From: JAZKIX01 sp040384645
GTDB lineage: Bacteria; Pseudomonadota; Gammaproteobacteria; Burkholderiales; Burkholderiaceae_D
Assembly: GCA_040384645.1 (NCBI GenBank)
Contig: JAZKIX010000196.1
Span: 1 to 14,277, forward strand
DNA: 14,277 nucleotides
Direction of reading: 5' to 3'
In this document: in pieces, positions 5,729 through 13,131 of the stretch
Position numbering within the stretch: position 1 is the first letter of the stretch
Layout: each line of letters opens with the position of its first letter
Notes under the pieces: model-generated
The model's input: only the letters and a program-made list of their open reading frames with translations
What the model was told of the DNA's origin: nothing
The model's database searches: none
Translations under genes and position numbers: made by a program

Positions 5729-5905
5729 CCCATTCATGCTGACGCCCGCGCCGGAAAGCTCGAACTGTGCTTGACCGGGAAGCACTCTTGGTCGAACGGG
5801 ACTTGAGGTGACAAAATTTTCGGGGGCCAGCGTAGAACCCCAATTTATTGCTGAAATAACAAGGAACGGGCGTGGCGAAAGAAAATTGCTGCTGCGCCCC
5901 AAGTA
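5729..5905. other. Cassette 3' flank and right end of the mobile unit
   Basis: After the cassette gene I see a small hairpin, GTGCTT (5767-5772) with AAGCAC (5780-5785). There is no recognisable attC left/right pair before the right TIR at 5808-5840. Beyond the TIR lies spacer up to the MerR-type remnant. Confidence 0.4.
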
Positions 5906-6304
5906 TTAATGACAACCGCCGCTATGTGTACCCAAGTTCTTCGGCAAGCTGTCGTCCGCACTAGCGAGCCCTTGCAAGATGCCGCAGTTTTTTGCCGCTT
6001 GCGAAGTCAGGCAGGTTTTGCGCAACTGCTGCAACTGGTCGGCCAGGCCCTTTAGTTGCTCAATGCGGTCCTCTACATGGCCAATATGCTTGTCCAGCAA
6101 TATATTAACCTCACCGCAATTGTCGTCAGGCGCGTCGCGAAAGCTGAGCAGGACACCGATCTCCTCCAAGGTCATGTCAAGAGAGCGGCAATGGCGTATG
6201 AATTGCAAGCGCTCGACGTGAAATTCGTCGTATAGACGGTAGTTATTTTCCGACCGTGCCGGAATCGGCAATAAACCTTTGCGCTCGTAATTGCCTAGCT
6301 TCAT
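5906..6304 (-). pseudogene. CadR/PbrR-type MerR regulator lacking part of its DNA-binding domain
   Basis: 132 residues from ATG at 6304. From YERKGLLPIPARSENNYRLY onward it is a clear CadR/PbrR-like MerR regulator: HVERLQFIRHCRSLDMTLEEI, DAPDDNCGEVN, a long coiled dimerisation helix, KTC and NCGIL. The metal-binding cysteines are at 63, 98 and 107. These are the PbrR691 positions 78, 113 and 122 (from memory) minus 15. The N-terminus MKLG is joined directly to NYERKG, whereas intact members read MKIGELAK...TIRYYEREG. About 15 codons of the helix-turn-helix are therefore gone, in frame. Such a protein might still dimerise and bind Cd/Pb/Zn, but it should not bind its operator normally. No cadmium ATPase gene accompanies it. 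It is probably a non-functional remnant. Confidence 0.8.
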
Positions 6305-6328
6305 TGGCAACGTTCATCTAAATATCGA

Positions 6329-6368
6329 CAATAAAAAAGCCTTGCGCTAAGGCAAGGCTTTTTTATTG
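6329..6368. terminator. Rho-independent terminator (sodB side), bidirectional
   Basis: The arms CAATAAAAAAGCCTTGC (6329-6345) and GCAAGGCTTTTTTATTG (6352-6368) pair perfectly over 17 bp around a 6-base loop. There are T-runs on both strands. It lies 85 bases past the sodB stop. It marks the right boundary of the accessory region. Confidence 0.9.
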
Positions 6369-6452
6369 CGAACGCATTTGGCAAACTACTTTTTCATCGT
6401 CAAATTTTGTTTGAATTGTCCGATGCAATTTCGATTCGACAATTGAAAAAAC

Positions 6453-7031
6453 TCAGGCCAGATTGCCGGCGACAAATTCCCAGTTGACCAGTCCCCAGAA
6501 AGTTTCTACATACTTAGCGCGCAGATTGCGGTAGTCGATGTAGTAAGCATGTTCCCACACGTCGCAGGTCAGCAAAGGCTTGTCGCTGCCGGTCAGCGGG
6601 CAACCAGCGTTGGAAGTGTTGACGATATCGACCGAGCCATCGGCCTTTTGTACCAGCCAGGTCCAGCCGGAGCCAAAATTGCCGACGCACGACTTGGTGA
6701 ATTCTGCCTTGAAATTGTCGAAGGACGTCCACTTGGCATTGATCGCATCGGCCAGCGCGCCGGTTGGTGCGCCGCCGCCATTGGGTTTCATGCCGTTCCA
6801 GTAGAAGGTGTGATTCCAGACTTGGGCTGCGTTGTTGAATATGCCGCCGGACGATTTTTTGATGATTTCTTCGAGCGAGGCGTTTTCGTGCTCGGTACCC
6901 TTGATCAGGTTATTGAGGTTGGTGACATAGGCTTGATGATGTTTGCCGTAGTGATATTCCAGCGTTTCTTTGGAAATGTGGGGAGCCAATGCATCCATTG
7001 CATACGGAAGGGCGGGCAGGGTATGTTCCAT
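6453..7031 (-). CDS. sodB: Superoxide dismutase [Fe]
   Basis: 192 residues, the normal length for bacterial FeSOD. It converts superoxide to oxygen and hydrogen peroxide in the cytoplasm. The metal ligands are visible: H27 (EYHYGKHH), H74 (QVWNHTFYW), D157 and H161 (DVWEHAYYIDY). FNNAAQ around residue 70 places the active-site glutamine as in iron enzymes rather than manganese enzymes. GSGWTWLV and FWGLVNWEFV are further family blocks. The ATG at 7031 has AGAAAGGA upstream. A longer open frame in the same phase reaches 7661, but it overlaps xseA and has no SOD homology, so it is rejected. sodB lies 95 bp downstream of xseA on the same strand. It may share a transcript, ending at the terminator at 6329-6368. 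Confidence 0.97.
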   Translation of the reverse strand: MEHTLPALPYAMDALAPHISKETLEYHYGKHHQAYVTNLNNLIKGTEHENASLEEIIKKSSGGIFNNAAQVWNHTFYWNGMKPNGGGAPTGALADAINAKWTSFDNFKAEFTKSCVGNFGSGWTWLVQKADGSVDIVNTSNAGCPLTGSDKPLLTCDVWEHAYYIDYRNLRAKYVETFWGLVNWEFVAGNLA

Positions 7032-7126
7032 GGTGATTCCTTTCTGTTGTTCGGTTGAGAAGATGTTCTTTTTGAAATCGCGCTCATTGTAAAACGGATA
7101 GCGATTGGACGCAGCCTCCAGATCGG

Positions 7127-8488
7127 CTATTCCAAACTGGTTTGGACCGTGGCGATGCCGATTTGTGCACTGCCTTGCGCCAGCCGCAGGGTGAGATTTT
7201 GTCGAGGCTGCAATTGCGCTGGCGCGCGCAGCACGCGGCCTTGTTGATCGGTGACGATGGCATAGCCGCGCTCCAGCGTGCGTTGCGGGTCGAGCAGTTC
7301 TAGCTGCGTTGCCAGCGAAGTCAGGCGATCCCGGCGTTGCCGCAATTGGGTTGAAATCCTGGCGCAAAAACGTTTGCTTTGCGTGTCTAGATGGGCCCGC
7401 AAGTATTGGGTGTCGGGGCGATGGGAATTGAGTTTGACTCGCAGTTGACCCAGGTGGAAAGTGGCGATCTGGAGCGGCGCCCGGCTGGCATGGCCCAGTT
7501 GCAGGGACAAAGTCTGGAGCCGGAGTCGCTCGCGCCGGATGGTGGCGTTCGGGCTGATCAGGCGCCTTGCGTACCAATCGACGGTCTGGCCGGCTGTGCC
7601 AAGGCCGCGTTGCATGGCGCGGTGCAGGCCCAAGGCATGCGTTTGCAATGCCGCCAGCCAATCAAGTCGGGGCGTAGCGGCCATTTCCGCTGCCGCCGTC
7701 GGCGTCGGCGCCCGTAAGTCGGCACTAAAGTCGGCAATCGTAAAATCGGTTTCGTGGCCGACCCCGACAATGACTGGCATACGGGCGCGGACAATGGCAC
7801 GTGCCACGACTTCTTCATTAAACGACCATAAATCTTCGATACTGCCGCCGCCCCGGCATACCAGCAAGACATCGCATTCGGCACGTCTTGACGCGGTATC
7901 GATGGCCAAAGCGATTTTTTCTGCGGCGCCCTGTCCCTGCACCGGCGTGGAATAGAGCACGATGCGGACATGCGGCGCCCGCCGCTGCAATGTGGTCAAG
8001 ATATCGCGCAAGGCGGCGGCTTGCGGGCTGGTGACAATGCCGATGGTTTTGGCGAACAGCGGGAGCGGGCGTTTGCGGGTGGGATCGAACAGTCCTTCGG
8101 TGGCCAATTTTTCTTTCAGGCGCTGGAACGCTTCGTACAAATTGCCGACGCCGGCCCGGCGGATCGCTTCAACGCTGAGTTGATAATCGCCGCGCGGCGC
8201 ATACAGCGTCACCAGGGCGCGCACTTCGACCTGATCGCCTTCGCGCGGATTGAAGCCGGCGTATTGGGCGCGGCCGCGGAACATCACGGCACGCACTTGT
8301 GCCGCATCGTCTTTCAAAGTGAAATACCAATGGCCCGACGCTGCCCGGGTGAAATTGGATATTTCGCCGGCGATCCAGGTCAACGGGAAACTACGCTCCA
8401 ACATCCGCGCCACCGCTTGATTTAATGCCGAAACGGTCACGACCGGCGGGCCAATGCTGGGGTTTTCTGAGGTGGTATTAGGGTTCAT
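7127..8488 (-). CDS. xseA: Exodeoxyribonuclease VII large subunit
   Basis: 453 residues, close to the ~456 of E. coli XseA. An N-terminal OB-fold (about 16-115; FPLTWIAGEISNF, GHWYFTLKD) is followed by the catalytic domain (about 135-320) and a long coiled C-terminal region. The blocks RGGGSIEDLWSFNEE (212-226) and VGHETDFTIADFSADLRAPT (243-262) are the conserved active-site motifs. With XseB it degrades single-stranded DNA from both ends in mismatch repair and related processes. I take ATG at 8488. A TTG further upstream at 8527 would only add a non-conserved 13-residue tail. xseB is not in the window. The gene is divergent from the histidine kinase gene, separated by 274 bp that contain DnaA-type boxes. 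Confidence 0.96.
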   Translation of the reverse strand: MNPNTTSENPSIGPPVVTVSALNQAVARMLERSFPLTWIAGEISNFTRAASGHWYFTLKDDAAQVRAVMFRGRAQYAGFNPREGDQVEVRALVTLYAPRGDYQLSVEAIRRAGVGNLYEAFQRLKEKLATEGLFDPTRKRPLPLFAKTIGIVTSPQAAALRDILTTLQRRAPHVRIVLYSTPVQGQGAAEKIALAIDTASRRAECDVLLVCRGGGSIEDLWSFNEEVVARAIVRARMPVIVGVGHETDFTIADFSADLRAPTPTAAAEMAATPRLDWLAALQTHALGLHRAMQRGLGTAGQTVDWYARRLISPNATIRRERLRLQTLSLQLGHASRAPLQIATFHLGQLRVKLNSHRPDTQYLRAHLDTQSKRFCARISTQLRQRRDRLTSLATQLELLDPQRTLERGYAIVTDQQGRVLRAPAQLQPRQNLTLRLAQGSAQIGIATVQTSLE

Positions 8489-8669
8489 GCGGTTTCTCAA
8501 GAGGAAAGCTGTCCACAGGCGCGTCAAATCGACTTCATTAAGCCGACCTTGTATAACTGTGAAAAACGGACGGGTAAGTCGTTGATTTTAAGTGTTAAAA
8601 TTTTCCAAGGGGAAAGTGTTTAGGACAATATGTTCCATTTTTCTGGTTCTTGACTGTTTTGTTCAACAC

Positions 8670-8690
8670 TTATTCACAAAGTTATCCACA
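8670..8690 (+). promoter_or_regulatory. Pair of DnaA-box-like sites, copy 1
   Basis: TTATTCACA (8670-8678) and TTATCCACA (8682-8690) lie 12 bp apart in the same orientation. The second is the perfect strong DnaA box and the first fits TTWTNCACA. They sit in the 274-bp xseA/kinase divergent region, about 75 bp upstream of the kinase start. A similar pair with the same spacing lies at 11728-11748. No replication origin genes are nearby, so these could be transcriptional DnaA sites or titration sites. Confidence 0.55.
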
Positions 8691-8762
8691 GAAAGTCAAG
8701 ATTCTAGCTAACAGCGACGCCGGCTTTTTCCGCGAGCGTCAAACCAATAAAAAAATACAATC

Positions 8763-10514
8763 ATGCGTCTTCGATCCCTCGTATTTGGTAACGATCCGGC
8801 CCAGGCATTAAGGATCAACCGTTTCTTCTTAGGCAGTAGTGCGTATTTGCATGTAGCGGCGCTAACCGCGTATGCAATGTGGCATGGCTTGTTGCCCGAT
8901 TTCCCACAATGGGCTTTGCTGATCGTGCCACTTATCCCGATAGTATTTTTTTATGCCCTGTTCCGCTCCGGTTTCAATCTGCGTTTCAAGGATAAAAGTC
9001 TGGCCATCCCGCAACTGAGCTATTCCACGCTATCGTTTATTTTCGTTCTCTATTTTGCTAATGAAGCACGCGGTGCTTTGATGATTTTGTACGTGACCAT
9101 GCAGATGGCCAGTTCGTTCAAGCTACCGCGACGCCAGTTTTTTATCATGGGAATTTTGCCCATCGTCATATTGGGGGGCATGATTTTTTTGCAAACCAAC
9201 GACGGCCGCACGCAACGTTACACGCCGGTTGAAATCATGCAATTGATGGCGTTGGCGTGCGTGATTCCATGGTTTTCTTATGTCGGCGGCTACATTAATC
9301 GAAAGCGCGACGAATTGCACCTTGCCAATGCAAAACTGGGGCAGGCCCTGTTCGACAATATCGAATTAGTCGATCAGCTGCGCAAGCAAAAACATATTGC
9401 CGAATCGGCCAATCTGGCGAAGTCCCGTTTCTTGGCGGCGGCGAGCCACGATTTACGCCAGCCGTTGCATGCCCTGACGCTGTTTGTGGCGCAATTAAGA
9501 GGCGCCGGTAATAGTGCCGACAATGGCGATATCGTGGCAAAAATAAGCTCCTCCGTCACCGCCATCAATGAATTGTTTGATGATTTGCTCGATATTTCCA
9601 AGCTCGATGCCGGCATGGTTAATCCAAAATTGTCGGATTTCCCGGTAAGGCAACTTTTAAAGCGCCTGGAAAACACCTTCGACCACATCACCTTGAAAAA
9701 ACACCTGCGCTTGCAACTGCGTGCCGATGACCTATGGATTCGTAGCGAGCAGATCTTGTTGGAGCGGATATTGATGAACCTGGTGTCGAATGCCGTACGC
9801 TGTACCGAGCGCGGGGGCGTCTTGATCGCTTGCCGCCGTCGCGGGGATTTTTTACGGATTGAAGTATGGGATAGCGGACGTGGCATTCCCGAGGACCAGC
9901 AACGCGAGATTTTCAGGGAGTTTTACCAGATCACCAACACCGGTAGTGAAGAGACGGCCGGGCTCGGTTTGGGCTTGGCCATTGTGGAGCGCTTGTGCGG
10001 CATCCTCAAACATCCGATCGAGGTGCGTTCTGTCGTGGGTAAAGGCTCGCGCTTTAGCGTAACGGTGCCGATCGTGGCACCGCTTGCACCTGCTGCACAA
10101 GTGCAGACCCCGGTCGCGGTTTTGTTGGGTGACTTCGATCAAGCCAGAGGTAAATTAATCGTGGTAATCGATGATGAAATATTAGTGCGTGAAGCCATGC
10201 GCGGCCTGTTGCATAGTTGGGGTTGCGAGGTGATCCTGGCAGAATCGGCAGATACTGCGCTCGATAGCCTTGTGGGAAATGGCAGAACGCCTGATTTGAT
10301 TATTTCGGATTATCGCTTGCTCGACGGCCAGAATGGCATCGCTGCCATTGAACGGATTCGCGCCGTGACCCAGACCAATGTGCCAGCCTTCTTGATCAGC
10401 GGCGGTACTGGTGTTGACCAGCTACGCAAAGTACATGCGCTTGGCTACACCATGTTGCACAAGCCGGTCACGCCGCTTAAATTGCGGGCGCTACTTAACC
10501 AGCATTTGGCCTGA
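8763..10514 (+). CDS. Membrane-bound hybrid sensor histidine kinase / response regulator
   Basis: 583 residues. The N-terminal 180 residues carry about six hydrophobic segments and no large periplasmic domain. A short coiled region (about 183-215) follows. The HisKA domain has FLAAASHDLRQPLHAL with phospho-acceptor H229. The HATPase domain has the N-box LMNLVSNAVR (338-347), G1 WDSGRGIP (369-376) and G2 GLGLGLAIV (400-408). The C-terminal receiver (about 464-583) has D470/D471, phospho-acceptor D516 (LIISDYRL), S546 and K567. Phosphate can thus pass from H229 to its own D516 or to a separate regulator. It faces a response regulator gene that ends 13 bp away on the other strand and is the obvious partner. 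No clear Shine-Dalgarno precedes the ATG at 8763. The signal sensed is unknown; the multi-helix head suggests a membrane-linked cue. Confidence 0.93.
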   Translation: MRLRSLVFGNDPAQALRINRFFLGSSAYLHVAALTAYAMWHGLLPDFPQWALLIVPLIPIVFFYALFRSGFNLRFKDKSLAIPQLSYSTLSFIFVLYFANEARGALMILYVTMQMASSFKLPRRQFFIMGILPIVILGGMIFLQTNDGRTQRYTPVEIMQLMALACVIPWFSYVGGYINRKRDELHLANAKLGQALFDNIELVDQLRKQKHIAESANLAKSRFLAAASHDLRQPLHALTLFVAQLRGAGNSADNGDIVAKISSSVTAINELFDDLLDISKLDAGMVNPKLSDFPVRQLLKRLENTFDHITLKKHLRLQLRADDLWIRSEQILLERILMNLVSNAVRCTERGGVLIACRRRGDFLRIEVWDSGRGIPEDQQREIFREFYQITNTGSEETAGLGLGLAIVERLCGILKHPIEVRSVVGKGSRFSVTVPIVAPLAPAAQVQTPVAVLLGDFDQARGKLIVVIDDEILVREAMRGLLHSWGCEVILAESADTALDSLVGNGRTPDLIISDYRLLDGQNGIAAIERIRAVTQTNVPAFLISGGTGVDQLRKVHALGYTMLHKPVTPLKLRALLNQHLA

Positions 10515-10527
10515 CTTAATATTTAAA

Positions 10528-11313
10528 TTATGTGACTGATCGCGCCATCATGGGCGGAATATAAATATTGCCGGCAAAAACCAGACGCAGGGCATTGAGC
10601 ATTTCATCTCGTTCAGTCGATTTAGGGATGAAGCCGACAGCACCCAGTTCCAGCGATTTAACGGCTAGTTCAGGCTCGTTGTTGGCTGACATGACCACAA
10701 TTGAAGTCAAGGGACGACGCTGGCGGAAGACATCGAGCAATTCAAATCCATCGCCGTCAGGCAGACTCAGGTCAAGTAAGACCAGATCCAAATCTGGGTG
10801 CTCGTCAAAGCGCAGTAGGGCTTGCGCGCAATTCCAGGCTTCCATCATCAAGGCGTCGTCAGTCAATTCACCGATCACGCCACGCAAGGCATCGCGGATC
10901 AGTGCATGATCGTCGATCAACAGGATTTTCATGCTTTCTTGCAGCAGGCAAGCGGCGGTCGCTGCCGTCATTTGCTTGCCGTCGTCGTCCTTGACACGTT
11001 CGATGCTGGCAGTAAAACGATAGCCTGCGCCGGATACGGTAGTGATCATCGCCGGGTCAAGTACCTTGCGCAAGATGGACATTTGTTTATGCAGATTGTT
11101 TTCTTCGACCACCAGGTTAGGCCAGACGGTGTCGATTAAATCGGTTTTAGTGAGTAACTTGCCTTCATTGTCGAGCAGGGTCGTCAAGAGATCGAAGGCA
11201 CGCGAACCCAGCATGGCGTCTTGCCCTTCTACCAGCAAGCGTCGTTCGACTGGCTGCAATTCGAAGCGACCAAATCGATAAGGTTGATACGGGGAATTTG
11301 CCAGAGAAATCAT
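10528..11313 (-). CDS. Response regulator with reversed order: N-terminal winged helix, C-terminal receiver
   Basis: 261 residues. Residues 12-102 are an OmpR/CadC-type winged-helix DNA-binding domain (RFGRFELQP, LGSRAFDLLTTLL, LLTKTDLIDTVWP, VSGAGYRF). Residues 128-250 are a receiver of NarL type (MKILLIDDHALIRDALRGVI) with D134/D135, phospho-acceptor D181 (LVLLDLSLPDGDG), S209 and K231. It ends IPPMMARSVT, where NarL proteins would go on to a LuxR helix-turn-helix. That domain is absent. So the domain order is opposite to OmpR regulators and the two halves come from different classes. M128 could serve as an internal start for a free receiver, with AAGAAAG just upstream. It is convergent with the hybrid kinase gene, its likely partner. 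The ATG at 11313 has GGAAAC 5-6 bases upstream. Confidence 0.9.
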   Translation of the reverse strand: MISLANSPYQPYRFGRFELQPVERRLLVEGQDAMLGSRAFDLLTTLLDNEGKLLTKTDLIDTVWPNLVVEENNLHKQMSILRKVLDPAMITTVSGAGYRFTASIERVKDDDGKQMTAATAACLLQESMKILLIDDHALIRDALRGVIGELTDDALMMEAWNCAQALLRFDEHPDLDLVLLDLSLPDGDGFELLDVFRQRRPLTSIVVMSANNEPELAVKSLELGAVGFIPKSTERDEMLNALRLVFAGNIYIPPMMARSVT

Positions 11314-11618
11314 GTGGTTTCCATAACGCCAGTCCGTAGGTGAAGCGGTTCACTAAGCGTTAAATTATAGCCATCTTTGTTTAAATAAATAGATAAATTT
11401 TAGTTTTTATGTCGATCAAACTCCCTGCCTCTCACCAATCAAGCTGCCTATTTGCACACTGGCGCCGTTACTTGATAGCGATATCAGATGGGGTATGTGC
11501 CAATTGGTATGCTAACCCGCAGGTATCTATTGCGGCTTCAAAAATACATATGGGAGTATATTTGACGTTTAAAGCGCGTTTCAGGCCTCACCGAGCGCAA
11601 TCGAAATGGGCAATTTAA

Positions 11619-11627
11619 TTATCCACA
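11619..11627 (+). promoter_or_regulatory. DnaA-box-like site
   Basis: TTATCCACA is a perfect strong DnaA box. It is followed by GGCGTCGTCA. A related TGTCCACAGGCGCGTCA lies near 8512-8528 on the other side of the two-component pair. Confidence 0.45.
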
Positions 11628-11727
11628 GGCGTCGTCACGACACCGAACTGGGAAACGGATCGGCATCATTTGTGAGCAGCTTTAAAAACTTGTTACTTAT
11701 CAATGACTTGAGTTAAGCCTCCCCGGC

Positions 11728-11748
11728 TTACTCACAAACTTATCCACA
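11728..11748 (+). promoter_or_regulatory. Pair of DnaA-box-like sites, copy 2
   Basis: TTACTCACA (11728-11736) and TTATCCACA (11740-11748) are 12 bp apart in the same orientation. This is exactly the arrangement at 8670-8690. The shared pattern is TTAnTCACAAAnTTATCCACA. The pair sits 134 bp upstream of the exbB start codon. Confidence 0.55.
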
Positions 11749-11881
11749 AAATATGTGCAGAACTTTTTTCCCAGCATTCCGGTCTGCAACATAGGCAAGA
11801 CTTGCCGACAACCGCTCAACACGTTACATTGCGGCATCCCAGTTTTTCAATCCTTTCATCCACCTATTCAAGGAGCCCCTT

Positions 11882-12490
11882 TTGCTCGCCATTATTCAAG
11901 CTGCAGGTTGGCCTATCTGGCCATTGTTGATTGCGTCGCTGGTCGCGATGACCCTGATCGTCGAACGTTTATTGTATTTGCGCCGCAGCCGTATCTTGCC
12001 GCGCCAGTTGCTCGATGAAGTGGTGCGGGTCTTTCACAACGGCAAGATCAATAAGGAAGTGATCGACAAACTGGAACAAAATTCACCGCTCGGTCGCGTT
12101 CTTGCTTCCGGTCTGCGCAATGTCGATGCGCCGCGCGAAGTGATGAAGGAATCGATTGAAGAAGCCGGTCGCGGTGCAGCACATGAACTGGAACGCTTTT
12201 TGACCTCCTTGGGCACGATTGCCACGCTGGCGCCTTTGATGGGTTTGTTCGGCACGGTGGTCGGAATGATTGAAATTTTCGGCGCTCAAAATTCAACCGG
12301 CACCAATCCGGCGCAACTGGCGCATGGTATTTCGGTTGCGCTCTACAACACGGGATTCGGGTTGGCGATTGCCATGCCGGCGCTGGTTTTTTACCGCCAT
12401 TTCCGTGCCCTGGTCGATAGTTTCGTGGTCGATATGGAGCAGCAAGCGGTGAGATTCGTCGATATCGTGCACGGCGCACGTAAATCCTGA
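11882..12490 (+). CDS. exbB: MotA/TolQ/ExbB proton channel family protein
   Basis: 202 residues. It is the channel subunit of an inner-membrane ExbB-ExbD motor that uses the proton gradient to drive outer-membrane transport through TonB. Membrane segments are at about 12-30, 112-134 and 148-170. The family core LAPLMGLFGTVVGMIEIF (116-133) and ISVALYNTGFGLAIAMPALV (150-169) are intact. The start is TTG at 11882, chosen because AGGAG at 11871-11875 sits 6 bases upstream and there is no ATG in place. exbD follows after 13 bp. Gene pairs like this beside lpxK are standard in Burkholderiales. A TolQ-like role cannot be excluded, but no tolR/tolA/tolB context is visible. Confidence 0.93.
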   Translation: MLAIIQAAGWPIWPLLIASLVAMTLIVERLLYLRRSRILPRQLLDEVVRVFHNGKINKEVIDKLEQNSPLGRVLASGLRNVDAPREVMKESIEEAGRGAAHELERFLTSLGTIATLAPLMGLFGTVVGMIEIFGAQNSTGTNPAQLAHGISVALYNTGFGLAIAMPALVFYRHFRALVDSFVVDMEQQAVRFVDIVHGARKS

Positions 12491-12503
12491 TCGAGGTTGC
12501 CAG

Positions 12504-12941
12504 ATGAATTTTCGCAAGGGCAAGGGTCGTGAAGACCCCGAAATCAACCTGATCCCGTTCATCGACGTGTTGCTGGTGATCCTGATTTTCTTGATGGTTA
12601 CCACCACTTACAGCCGATTTACAGAATTGCAAATCACCTTGCCGACCGCTGATGCCGAGAAGGCAATGGAGCGACCGTTCGAGATCAATGTCGGGGTCGA
12701 CCCGCAAGGCAATTACGCCATCAATAACCAGCGTGTGTCCGCCTCTGATGTTGCGAGCCTGGCAGACGAATTGAAAAAAGCAGTGGAAGCCGGTCCTGTT
12801 GGTGGTGGCGACAAGAAAGATCCAGTCGTCATTATTAACGCCGATGCGTCGGCCGTGCATCAGCGGGTGATCAATGTGCTGGAAGCTGCACGTATGAGCG
12901 GCGTGGACAAGATTACGTTTGCGGCACAGGTGAGCAAATAA
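12504..12941 (+). CDS. exbD: Biopolymer transport protein ExbD/TolR family
   Basis: 145 residues. A short cytoplasmic N-terminus (MNFRKGKGREDPEINLIPFI) leads into one membrane helix (about 17-36), then a periplasmic domain of about 105 residues. D21 in INLIPFIDVLLVILIFLMV is the conserved proton-carrying aspartate of ExbD/TolR. The ATG at 12504 has GAGGTTG upstream and follows exbB by 13 bp, so the two are translated as a pair. The periplasmic part has the usual VVINADASAVHQRVINVLEA strand-helix block. A lysine-rich GGGDKKDP loop is variable in the family. Confidence 0.95.
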   Translation: MNFRKGKGREDPEINLIPFIDVLLVILIFLMVTTTYSRFTELQITLPTADAEKAMERPFEINVGVDPQGNYAINNQRVSASDVASLADELKKAVEAGPVGGGDKKDPVVIINADASAVHQRVINVLEAARMSGVDKITFAAQVSK

Positions 12942-13131
12942 GGCGGTCTTCGCTGTATTTTTACATGGAGTTTGACGTTGTAATCGGCGTGAATATCACG
13001 GTATTTAAGGGGTATATGCCAAAATATAGCCCGATGCGCGCATTATTATTGGCTCGGATTTTATACTGTGTGGAGTATGTTTTTGGTGTTTTTGCACCGA
13101 ATCGCGCCGTGCCTAAGTGGGATTTCATGCT

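Larger units (their letters stand above)
4888..5840. mobile_element. Probable non-autonomous transposable unit (33-bp TIRs, 7-bp flanking duplication)
   Basis: The left end (4888-4920: GGCTTCTACGCTGGC, then TCCCCGAAATTTCGTCAC) is matched by the reverse complement of the right end (5808-5840: GGGTTCTACGCTGGC, then CCCCGAAAATTTTGTCAC). I count 28 of 33 positions identical without gaps. The 7 bases outside each end are GAATTTA (4881-4887) and CAATTTA (5841-5847), 6 of 7 identical, as expected of a target-site duplication. No transposase is encoded in the 953 bp. Inside are a solitary Tn3-type end, an attC-like half site and one intact gene. It therefore resembles a MITE-like unit that would need a transposase supplied in trans. 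I do not recognise the parent IS family. Confidence 0.65.
11314..11881. other. Long intergenic region upstream of exbB
   Basis: 568 bp with no recognisable gene; a plus-strand open frame at 11409-11618 has no family features. The right half holds three DnaA-box-like sites. It also holds an imperfect hairpin, AGTTAAGCC (11711-11719) with GGCTTACT (11725-11732), just before the last pair. The divergent promoters of exbB and the response regulator gene must lie here, but I cannot place them with confidence. Confidence 0.5.

Noticed and set aside
7032..7661. N-terminal extension of the sodB frame
   Set aside because: The extension lies opposite no signal peptide, overlaps xseA in another frame, and is Arg/Pro-rich shadow sequence. 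The ATG at 7031 has a good RBS and gives the standard FeSOD length.
8670..8690. Chromosomal replication origin
   Set aside because: DnaA-type boxes are present, but there is no dnaA, dnaN, AT-rich unwinding region or box cluster of the size seen at oriC. Regulatory sites are more likely.
11409..11618. 69-codon plus-strand frame upstream of exbB
   Set aside because: No RBS and no family features; it sits in a region better explained as divergent regulatory DNA.
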